Program-made: the position numbers and the translations under genes
The notes under the pieces: generated by a model
Seen by the model: the letters and a program-made list of their open reading frames with translations, nothing else
Told to the model about the DNA's origin: nothing
The model's database searches: none
Part shown: piece by piece, positions 38,193 through 46,086 of the stretch
Position numbering within the stretch: position 1 is the first letter of the stretch
Layout: every line of letters starts with the position of its first letter
Assembly (NCBI GenBank): GCA_041748555.1
Contig: JBGTDA010000034.1
Coordinates: 1 to 64,000, forward strand
DNA: 64,000 nucleotides
DNA from: Rhodonellum sp041748555
GTDB taxonomy: Bacteria > Bacteroidota > Bacteroidia > Cytophagales > Cyclobacteriaceae
Direction of reading: 5' to 3'

Positions 38193-38256
38193 AAAAAAAG
38201 GGCTTGTGGTTCAACCGAATGGTAACTGCGTTTTTTCCGCCCTACTGTTCTTATAC
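38193..38256 (-). repeat. Terminator-like repeat element, minus orientation
   Basis: Read on the minus strand it begins GTATAAGAACAGTAGGGC (38256-38239) and ends GCCC with a T run at 38193. It faces the copy at 38080-38155. The sequence beyond it, on the minus strand (CAACGGTTGTG), has no gene attached to it, so its own gene seems to have been lost. Confidence 0.6.
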
Positions 38257-38402
38257 ACAACCGTTGAACTAAACCTTCTTCGTCGGTAGTTTTAACCAAA
38301 CTCATATCTATAAGGTGCTGATTTTTCGATATTTACCTTAACTTTATACCATGTTTAATCTTTAACAACTTTGATCATGGAAAAAAAAGTTTGCGCCAGA
38401 AT

Positions 38403-38951
38403 ATGTATGAGGAGATGTCTTAAAGGCATTATTCTCCCGTAAGTATCAAGACGTATCTTAGTCCGGTATCTGTAGTTTCAAGTCATTTTGGGAAAAGCCC
38501 GGATTCGATCAGTATCCCCGAATTAAAGGATTACCTTTTTAAAAGAATCGAAACCGACAAACTTTCAGTTTCAAGCATCAACCGGACAATCAGTGCTTTT
38601 AAAATACATTTTAAAGACGTCCTGGGAAGAGATTGGGATCCAATCAGGATCAAAAGGCCAAGAAGACCCAAACTCCTTCCGGTTGTATTCTCAAAGGAAG
38701 AAATATCACTTATTCTTAACAACATCAAGAACAGAAAACACTATTGTCTGATTGCACCCACCTACGACTCGGGACTCAGGATGGGGGAAGTGATCAGCCT
38801 AAAACCCTGCGATATTGACAGCGATCGGATGCAGCTTAAAGTCAGGGGCGGAAAGGGTTATAAAGACAGGTACACACTCCTTCCACACCGGTTACCGGTG
38901 CAGCTCAGGGATTATTTCAGAGGCTACCGTCCATTGACCATTAGGTATTAG
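38403..38951 (+). pseudogene. Tyrosine recombinase, 3'-truncated and interrupted
   Basis: The frame reads HYSPVSIKTYLSPVSVV, then SSHFGKSPDSISIPELKDYL (SAM-like core-binding domain), then CLIAPTYDSGLRMGEVISLK with the catalytic Arg, and GGKGYKDRYTLLP with the catalytic Lys. A TAA at 38421-38423 interrupts the start, and the C-terminal HxxR...Y part is missing: the frame leaves the family after FRGYRP at about 38938. It resembles recombinases that accompany transposons or genomic islands in this phylum. It is a mobile-element scar. Confidence 0.75.
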
Positions 38952-38952
38952 T

Positions 38953-39525
38953 TTGTCGAATTCTGAAACAACACCGGCCCCAAGTTTTGATGGGCAAAAA
39001 TTCCAGGGAGCTACCAATAGAAATACACCTAATATTGTTTTTTTTGATGGCAAAGGAGATGAAGTAGGAGGAATTTCCTTTGCCAATCATGAAGAGGAGG
39101 GCAATTTTAAAGCAATAAGACATTTGGCCTTTGATGGTTATAAGCAAGATGAAGTGATGACCTTCAGTCATTTTGTAGATAAGGATAATAAGCAAAAATC
39201 CGGATTTTACATTTATCAACGGCCTGATATTCATATAGTAGAAGCTTTAAAAGAAGTAGGAGTTCTTTCTGTCGATAATCCTGAAGTATTAAATCAAAAA
39301 ATGAAAACATTTAAAAAGGAACATCCGCAAAGATTTGAACAACTATGGTCATATCCGCTACGGCTTTCGGTGCAAACAAATCAAATGAAGAATTCAGAAA
39401 TAAGTTTGAATGATGGTAATGGTAAACCAAGAATAATTTTAAGTGTCTCAGAAGTTGGTGAAGCCTCCATTAACTTCCTGGACCCTGATGAAAAAGTTTT
39501 AAAAAGGATAACTTCTGAATTATAA
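38953..39525 (+). CDS. Hypothetical protein, probably 5'-truncated
   Basis: 190 residues from a TTG codon at 38953. No ATG start is near the beginning and the gene abuts the recombinase scar, so it is probably the 3' part of a longer gene cut by the rearrangement at about 38940. The text repeats a theme: NIVFFDGKGDEVGGISF and later PRIILSVSEVGEASINFLDP, both reminiscent of beta-strand-repeat proteins. No family is named with confidence. Expression is doubtful. Confidence 0.4.
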   Translation: MSNSETTPAPSFDGQKFQGATNRNTPNIVFFDGKGDEVGGISFANHEEEGNFKAIRHLAFDGYKQDEVMTFSHFVDKDNKQKSGFYIYQRPDIHIVEALKEVGVLSVDNPEVLNQKMKTFKKEHPQRFEQLWSYPLRLSVQTNQMKNSEISLNDGNGKPRIILSVSEVGEASINFLDPDEKVLKRITSEL

Positions 39526-39629
39526 ACCTCTTTCAAAGGTATTTTGATTTTAGAGAAATTTAATTCTTTATAATAAATTACACGTCCCGCACTTTACACA
39601 TCCCTTAAAACCCATTTGTTCCTTTATTT

Positions 39630-39780
39630 AACGCTTCAATGTAAGTTAAGAGAAGTACTAAATAAATATATTTTTGAGGACTTAAATCAAGTAAGAGAAC
39701 AAACCCAAGCATGGATGAACGATTATAATACTCAGAGACCACTTGATGCTTTAATAGCCTATTACCAAGTAAAACTGTAA
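39630..39780 (+). mobile_element. IS3-family transposase C-terminal remnant
   Basis: From 39646 the frame reads LREVLNKYIFEDLNQVREQT, then QAWMNDYNTQRPLDALIAYY and a stop at 39780; a preceding RFN in another frame fits the usual ERFN. This is the last ~45 residues of an IS3-type DDE transposase (DYNxxRPHxAL). No inverted repeats could be paired. The fragment interrupts or abuts the endonuclease-family pseudogene on the opposite strand. Confidence 0.7.
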
Positions 39781-39892
39781 AATCATTTGTAACTGGTCCT
39801 GATAGAAATTTAGGTTTGGATTTGGCACTATCAAGGAATAATGGTGAACCAAGGAATATAAAAGTTGATGTTTTGGATTTTTCTTTTTTCTT

Positions 39893-40650
39893 CCTAGTGG
39901 TTTGGGACCATGATACATCATTAAAATCCCCTGCAACAATAGAGGATAAGGAATCCTTGGCCACCATTTTCCCCGCTTTTATTAAAGCAACCTCCTTTTT
40001 ACCAACATTATCCGGATATTTACTACTCGGAACAGGAGGAACCGGGTGCATTCCATGGAATTGTATTTCCTTTCCCGAAGGCATCACTAATTTGGTATGG
40101 ATAGAGGGTACTTCATCACCATTAAAAAATTTTATTTCCTGCTCTTTGAATTTAAATTTTGAATATAGGGCAATTCCATATACATTATCTAAAGGGTATT
40201 CAATAGAATATGGGTAATTCTTTTGTAATTCCTGAAGTTCAGAAATCCACCTTTCATTCACCTCCATCAAAAGGATCAAATCCGGATTTGCTTCATCGAT
40301 TATTTTTAATAGTTTTGGAGCCTCTTTATTATTAATCAGAACATTGGCTAAAAGAATTCTTTAGAATTGGCGTCAGGAACTGTTTTTCTCTTACTATATA
40401 CGGTAATAAACGGGTGCCATGGATAATCAAAGAGGATAATAGACCTACAATAAGCAAAACCGAAAAAGCAGTCCATTTTTTATTCAGTAAACCAAATAAA
40501 ATCAGCAGTACAACTCCAACACAAAAATATTGGATCCTCGGGAAATCCGGAATTTTTATGAACCAATAAGGAAAATCATAAACCAAAGACAATAAGCTAA
40601 AAAGGATCAGAAAAAACTCAGAATTACTATCAAATAAAACCCTGAAGAGA
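39893..40650 (-). pseudogene. Endonuclease/exonuclease/phosphatase family pseudogene
   Basis: Two membrane-anchor segments at the N-terminus (FFLILFSLLSLVYDF, YFCVGVVLLILFGLL) are followed by a change of frame near 40366, after which ILLANVLINNKEAPKLLKII leads into ILLMEVNERW, GMHPVPPVPSSK and SIVAGDFNDVSWSQTTR, the core of the EEP fold. The 3' part is lost after SQTTR at about 39893, next to the IS3 scar. Proteins of this type are membrane-anchored phosphodiesterases of unknown substrate. Confidence 0.75.
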
Positions 40651-40766
40651 TAAAGAATTGATCAAAATTTTTTAGTGTTCACTTTTTTGTCACTGTTTTG
40701 ATATGTAAAATTTAGAGAAAAAGGCTTAAAAAAACATTGAAATGACGTGGTTTTCTATCTTTTAAT

Positions 40767-42659
40767 TTACCATCCTATCCCATAATCCTCTCCGTGATTG
40801 CTTGAGCCTCCCCAGAAAGTGCCATGCTTGCTATCAAAATAGATGGCATTAATCGGTCCACTGGTGCGGTCGTCGAACCTTAGCCTGTATCCCATGCCCC
40901 GAAGTTCATTTTTTATAAAGTCTGTTGTGCTTTCGTGCAGCAATATCTCTCCCGGTTTTGGTTGACGATCCGAGGCTTCGGTACCACCAAGGGAAAGCCA
41001 CAACTGATTTGAATTGAAGTTCGGGGCTTCGGTAGCCTGTTGTACGGTCATTCCGAATTCAGCCATATTTAAAAAAAACTGTAGAAGGTTTTGATCCTGT
41101 GTATCTCCTCCCTGGACTGCAAAAGACATAAATGGTTTATCATCTTTTAATGCCAATGTTGGTGTGAGCGTTACCCTTGGCCTTTTTCCCGGCTCCACAA
41201 CGTTGAACGGGTTCAATTCAGGATCAAGAACAAAACTCTGCATCCGCTGGCTCATTCCTATTCCCGTATTTCCGGCAATGACAGCAGGTATCCAGCCCCC
41301 GCTTGGTGTAATGGAGACTATCCATCCCTCTGCATCCGCCGCTTCTATAGTGGTCGTTCCCATCCATAAATTATCCATATACTCGTTCATTGAAGAACCA
41401 TTGCGAAGGTCATGGGTAGGCGCAAAATTCCTTTGCGTACTGTCCAACTCATAACCCCTGTTTTTCAGAAGGTCCAGAAAAGGGTTTTCTCTGTTTTCAT
41501 AGGGGTAGGGATCGCCGGGACCAATATTCGGGTCATTTTTGTCATACTGAATAAGGCTGGCGCGATCTTTCGCATATTCCTTGCTGAGCAGGCCTTTCAT
41601 AGGCTCTTGAGGAGCAAAGTAAGGATCTCCATAATAAAAATCCCGATCAGCAAAAGATAAATTCATCGCCTGATAAACCGTATGGATATACCTGGTACTG
41701 TTATAACCCATACTCTTGAGATCAAAGTTTTCCAAAATATTCAGGGCCTGCAGCATTACCGGTCCCTGCGTCCACTGTTGTAGTTTATATACCTCTATCC
41801 CTTTATAATTGGTCATCAGTGGCTCTTCTTCCAGAGGCTTCCAGTTCGCAAGGTCCTCCATGGTAATCAACCCTCCCTGCTCCTTGCTGCCACGTGCATA
41901 TTCTTCTGCGATATCCCCTTTGTAAAAACGATCATAGGCCGCCATAATGGCCTGCTCTCTGTTCTTTCCTGTTTTAAGGGCGTTCCGCTCCGCCTCTACA
42001 AGCTTTGTCAGCGTCTGCAGCAAATCTTCCTGTACAAAAATCTCTCCTGCCTCAGGTGCTTCTCTTTCTTCTCCTAAATGGGGTAGGAAAACTTTTTTAC
42101 TGTAAGGCCATTCCTTTATCCTCTCCTTCCCCTGCTCCATGCTATTGGCTGTTTGCGCCTCTATCGGATATCCGGCAGCCAATTCCATGGCAGGAGCCAG
42201 AACCTCCTCCAAACTTAAAGTACCATACTTTGCCAACATATACATAATCCCTCCGGCCGTACCGGGAGTGGTTGCTGCCAGCGGGCCATACTGAGGAGGA
42301 AAATTCAATCCTTTGCTCTTGAAAAATTCCACTGTGGCACCGGTAGGGGCAACACCCATTGCATTGATGGCTATTACTTTTTTAGTTTTAGGATTATAAA
42401 TCAACGCCTGTGTTTCTCCGCCCCAACTCAAAACATCCCACATAGTACAGGTTGCGGCAAGCATGGCGCAGGCCGCATCCACTGCGTTGCCACCTTTTGT
42501 AAAAGTCATGGCCCCTGCTGTTGCTGCAAGAGGTTTCCCGGTAATTGCCATCCAGTGCTTTCCGTGTAAAGGTGGCTTTTGGGTTTGCCGTGCAGAGATC
42601 GTCAGCACGCATGACAGGGACAATAATAAAGTCAGAAGGTATCCAATCGTGTTTTTCAT
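40767..42659 (-). CDS. Gamma-glutamyltransferase family protein
   Basis: 630 residues with a signal peptide (LLTLLLSLSCVLTISARQ). GNAVDAACAMLAATCTM and GTAGGIMYMLAKYG are family signatures in the large-subunit region; GTTTIEAADAEGW holds the threonine expected to be the autoprocessing nucleophile, with TIEA in place of the canonical TTHFS. It would act in the periplasm on gamma-glutamyl compounds such as glutathione, or on another substrate in this divergent branch. The gene is alone. Confidence 0.85.
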   Translation of the reverse strand: MKNTIGYLLTLLLSLSCVLTISARQTQKPPLHGKHWMAITGKPLAATAGAMTFTKGGNAVDAACAMLAATCTMWDVLSWGGETQALIYNPKTKKVIAINAMGVAPTGATVEFFKSKGLNFPPQYGPLAATTPGTAGGIMYMLAKYGTLSLEEVLAPAMELAAGYPIEAQTANSMEQGKERIKEWPYSKKVFLPHLGEEREAPEAGEIFVQEDLLQTLTKLVEAERNALKTGKNREQAIMAAYDRFYKGDIAEEYARGSKEQGGLITMEDLANWKPLEEEPLMTNYKGIEVYKLQQWTQGPVMLQALNILENFDLKSMGYNSTRYIHTVYQAMNLSFADRDFYYGDPYFAPQEPMKGLLSKEYAKDRASLIQYDKNDPNIGPGDPYPYENRENPFLDLLKNRGYELDSTQRNFAPTHDLRNGSSMNEYMDNLWMGTTTIEAADAEGWIVSITPSGGWIPAVIAGNTGIGMSQRMQSFVLDPELNPFNVVEPGKRPRVTLTPTLALKDDKPFMSFAVQGGDTQDQNLLQFFLNMAEFGMTVQQATEAPNFNSNQLWLSLGGTEASDRQPKPGEILLHESTTDFIKNELRGMGYRLRFDDRTSGPINAIYFDSKHGTFWGGSSNHGEDYGIGW

Positions 42660-42786
42660 AAGGACGAATGTAAAGAAAAAAGGTAAAAAAATACTCCGTG
42701 AATTAAATAAGCTTGCCGCTGAGCCGGAAAGATCGGAGCTTTTAGAGCTTTATAAACGTGGACGAACCTCGGGTGAAAGTGAATAA

Positions 42787-43302
42787 CAAATCAAAATCAT
42801 TGATCTGCAACAGGATTGGCTTTGGTACGACCGAATCAATGCTTCACTTAAAATCCTTTTGTTGGAGTATGCTTTATGGGTGGTTCTTTTACACAACCAA
42901 ATTCAGGCTTGTCCTTTGACAAATCCTCCCATGGAAGCATTTACATTTATCCTTCTCCATTCAGAAAAAAAACTTCATTCCTACACATCCTTTAAAATAA
43001 TGCTGAACACTTATTCACTAAAAATTTCAAATTCCTGGGGATAAAAGGTATGAAATCCTTCTCCCAGGAAACCGAGTTTATATTTGCCGGGGGGAAAGTT
43101 TTCCGGATAGGTGCGGTACAGCGTACCTCCGATTTTTTCAAGCGGCAAAAGCACTAAGATTACCGGCCAGTAATAACAGTATTAACAGGTAAACTTTACA
43201 CAGGGATCGGCCGCTTCAACCATGCGTTGGAGATGAAAATGTACCGTCCGCAACCAGTGGGAAATTGTAGACCATCCACGGTCCGGGGACGGATCTCCCA
43301 TA
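42787..43302. other. Intergenic with scraps of a secreted protein
   Basis: No intact gene. On the minus strand a short signal-peptide-like text VYLLILLLLAGNLSAFAA (about 43.19-43.14 kb) is followed, after a stop and a change of frame, by TLYRTYPENFPPGKYKLGFL and EFEIFSE with a stop near 43.02 kb. These look like the two ends of a small secreted protein whose middle is deleted. This reading is uncertain. Confidence 0.35.
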
Positions 43303-44376
43303 TCAGCAAATCCTGGGCAACTGCTCACCTGTCAGCATATTCAGCATTCTTCTTCCCCCGATACTGCTCGTCATGAGCACTTGCTTAGGATGACCGTTTG
43401 TAACAGTTCCGATAATTGCTGCATTTACACCTACTGCTGTTTCTTTTAAAACCGATAAAAGTTCATCTGCAATTTCTCCTTTCACTGCCGCAATAAAAAT
43501 CCCTTCATTGGCAACGTATAAGGGATCCAATCCCAGCATTTCACAGGCTCCTTCTACCTGTCCGCTTAAAGGTATGGCATTCTGCAGAAGGTCAATTCCC
43601 AAACCGCTGTCTTTTGCCAGTTCACTCAGCACCGTCGCCACACCGCCACGTGTCGGGTCACGCAAAAAATGGATGTTTTCCCCAAATACATCGAGCAATC
43701 TGTTAACGGCAGGTGAGAGGTTGCAGGTATCGCTTTCCAGTGCTGTTTCAAACACCAATCCTTCCCGTACCGACATAATAGCCATGCCATGGGTAGCGAC
43801 ATTTCCACTTATGATTATTCTGTCACCGGCCTTGACATTTCCCGCTGCTATTTTTGCCTTCGGATGTACTTCCCCGATGCCGCTCGTGTTCACAAAAATT
43901 TTATCTCCTTTTCCCCTTTCCACAACTTTGGTGTCACCGGTCACTACTTTGACACCGGCTTCTTCACAGGCATATTTGATGGAAACCAAAATGTCCCAAA
44001 ATTCTTTCACGGATAATCCTTCTTCAATGATAAAACTTAAAGACAGGTAGCGGGGTGTGGCACCGCACATCGCCAGGTCGTTGACCGTACCGTTCACCGC
44101 CAGCTCGCCGATATTTCCGCCCGGGAAAAATACAGGTGTTATTACGAAACTATCGGTAGTAAAAGCGAGCAGATTATTAAATTGCAGAAAGGCACCATCA
44201 TGATGCCGGTCAAGATGGTCATTCTTCAAAATGTCAAATACACAGTTCAGCAGATTATGGGTTAACTGGCCACCGCTACCATGTCCCATGGTAATGATAT
44301 CAAAGTCCAGTTGGGGCATGGGGCAGCTGAGCTGCATTTTTATTTTTCTGTTACCTTCTTCGGTTTCTTTCATCAT
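43303..44376 (-). CDS. hypE: Hydrogenase maturation factor HypE
   Basis: 357 residues from the ATG at 44374-44376, which overlaps the hypD stop (ATGA). An upstream ATG at 44481 would overlap hypD by more than 100 bp and is unlikely. The hallmark GHGSGGQLTHNLL begins the AIRS-type fold, TRGGVATVLSEL is conserved, and the C-terminus ends PRIC, whose final cysteine accepts the carbamoyl group from HypF and is dehydrated to thiocyanate for the active-site CN ligands. It is the last gene of the leftward hyp operon. Confidence 0.96.
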   Translation of the reverse strand: MMKETEEGNRKIKMQLSCPMPQLDFDIITMGHGSGGQLTHNLLNCVFDILKNDHLDRHHDGAFLQFNNLLAFTTDSFVITPVFFPGGNIGELAVNGTVNDLAMCGATPRYLSLSFIIEEGLSVKEFWDILVSIKYACEEAGVKVVTGDTKVVERGKGDKIFVNTSGIGEVHPKAKIAAGNVKAGDRIIISGNVATHGMAIMSVREGLVFETALESDTCNLSPAVNRLLDVFGENIHFLRDPTRGGVATVLSELAKDSGLGIDLLQNAIPLSGQVEGACEMLGLDPLYVANEGIFIAAVKGEIADELLSVLKETAVGVNAAIIGTVTNGHPKQVLMTSSIGGRRMLNMLTGEQLPRIC

Positions 44377-45482
44377 TGTAGCTCTTCCGCTTCTTTTGCT
44401 GCCGAATAGAAATGATAATACGTGGCACAGGAGCCTTCCGATGATACCATCGGTGCACCCAGGGGATGGGAAGGTTTGCAATCAGTGCCAAAATTGGAGC
44501 AGTCCAAAGGCTTTTTAAGTCCTTTCATGATCGCCCCCGCAATGCAGCTTTCATTTTCTTTCGTTTCTTTTACGGGCACATTGAATTTTTTGGTAGCATC
44601 ATACGCCATATATTTTTCTTTTACTTCCAGGCCGCTGTGGGGAATGATATCCATGCCCCGCCACATCCGGTTGCTGATTTCAAAAATCTCGGTGATGGCT
44701 TGCTGTGCCGACAGGTTGCCATCTTCCCGAACAACCCTGGCATATTGGTTTTCCATTTTGTATTCCCCTTTTTCCAATTGCCGCACAACCATCAAAATTC
44801 CCTGCAGTAAATCTATAGGTTCAAAACCGGTGACTACAATGGGTACTTTATACTTTTCTACAATGGGATAATATTCGCTGTTCCCCATAATGGTGCATAC
44901 ATGACCCGCTGCCAAAAAAGCCTGCACCACCGTTTCCGGATCCCCCAATAAAGCCTCCATAGCCGGTGGCACCAGCACATGTGAGGCGATTATGGAATAA
45001 TTTTTCAATTTTAAGCGATATGCCTGAATCACAGATAAAGCATTTGCGGGTGCAGTGGTTTCAAACCCCACAGCAAAAAACACCACTTCCTTCTCCGGAT
45101 TTTCCTGTGCCAGTTTGACAGCTTCCAGCGGTGAGTATAAAATGCGGACATCGGCTCCTTCCGCTTTCGCCTGCAACAGGCTTTTTTCGGAGCCGGGCAC
45201 CCGCAGCATATCACCGAATGAGCAGAGGATGACATTGCTTTCTTTAGCGAGATAAATAGCCCGGTCAATCAAATGAGTAGGCGTAACGCATACCGGGCAA
45301 CCCGGGCCATGCACCATTGTGATTTCTTTGGGCAGCATCTGCAGCAAACCGTACTTCACCAGGCTGTGAGTCTGCCCGCCGCAGATTTCCATGATCGTCC
45401 AGGGACGGCTTACTGCTTTTTTTATTTCTTCCAGATATTGCCCTGCCAATACAGGATCGCGGTATTCGGTTAAGTATTTCAT
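44373..45482 (-). CDS. hypD: Hydrogenase maturation factor HypD
   Basis: 369 residues. The [4Fe-4S] scaffold protein that assembles the Fe(CN)2CO unit. Signature texts are MEICGGQTHSL, HGPGCPVCVTP, VGFETTAP and a cysteine-bearing C-terminus (ESCIAGAIMKGLKKPLDCSN, GSCATYYHF). It lies between hypC and hypE and is translationally coupled to hypE. Confidence 0.96.
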   Translation of the reverse strand: MKYLTEYRDPVLAGQYLEEIKKAVSRPWTIMEICGGQTHSLVKYGLLQMLPKEITMVHGPGCPVCVTPTHLIDRAIYLAKESNVILCSFGDMLRVPGSEKSLLQAKAEGADVRILYSPLEAVKLAQENPEKEVVFFAVGFETTAPANALSVIQAYRLKLKNYSIIASHVLVPPAMEALLGDPETVVQAFLAAGHVCTIMGNSEYYPIVEKYKVPIVVTGFEPIDLLQGILMVVRQLEKGEYKMENQYARVVREDGNLSAQQAITEIFEISNRMWRGMDIIPHSGLEVKEKYMAYDATKKFNVPVKETKENESCIAGAIMKGLKKPLDCSNFGTDCKPSHPLGAPMVSSEGSCATYYHFYSAAKEAEELQ

Positions 45483-45569
45483 GTGTAAAATGATTGTTGT
45501 TCAACGGCCACATGGAATTCGCATGATAATACTACAAACCTATGGAAGTGTTATTGCCACTGGTCATTT

Positions 45570-45899
45570 TCACGAATTCATTTTTGAGATGATCTCCTTG
45601 ATTTTTTTGTTTATTTCTTCCTCTTCACCTGAGGATTCTCCTCCGGATTGGGAATTATAAAACTCATCCAGCTCATTCATCTGCTCCAGAAAAGCCAAAG
45701 ATCTTTCGGCTTCTGCTTCATCCACTATACTGATCGCTACGCCAACATGGATCAACACATAATCATTTACCGCTGCCTCAAGCACAAGTTGAAGGTTCAC
45801 TTCTTTCACAATGCCGCCTATGTCCACCTTACCCATGCGCATACTGCCTTCATTAGACGCTTCGATTGATTTAATTCTTCCGGGAATGGCTAAGCACAT
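45570..45899 (-). CDS. hypC: Hydrogenase maturation chaperone HypC
   Basis: 109 residues. It opens MCLAIPGRI, with the essential Cys2 that carries iron between HypD and the hydrogenase large subunit. The core ends near residue 75; an acidic, glutamate- and serine-rich tail of about 30 residues (GGESSGEEEEI) is longer than in most HypC proteins. The gene lies 87 bp upstream of hypD. Confidence 0.94.
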   Translation of the reverse strand: MCLAIPGRIKSIEASNEGSMRMGKVDIGGIVKEVNLQLVLEAAVNDYVLIHVGVAISIVDEAEAERSLAFLEQMNELDEFYNSQSGGESSGEEEEINKKIKEIISKMNS

Positions 45900-46086
45900 T
45901 TTTATTAATATTATTTATTAAATATAAGGTATAAAACTGTGCAGATTATTGCAAGCAGCAAATAACTTATTTTTCGGATTAGAGAGTGGATTTATACCCT
46001 TTAGATAAACATTTTTTTATTCTCCCTGAATTTCATCTCTTTACAATTTACTCCAACCTTAGCAGTTGGTTTTTAAATTGTGTTGA

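Noticed and set aside
39816..40217. 133-codon plus-strand open frame
   Set aside because: Mostly antisense to the endonuclease-family pseudogene.
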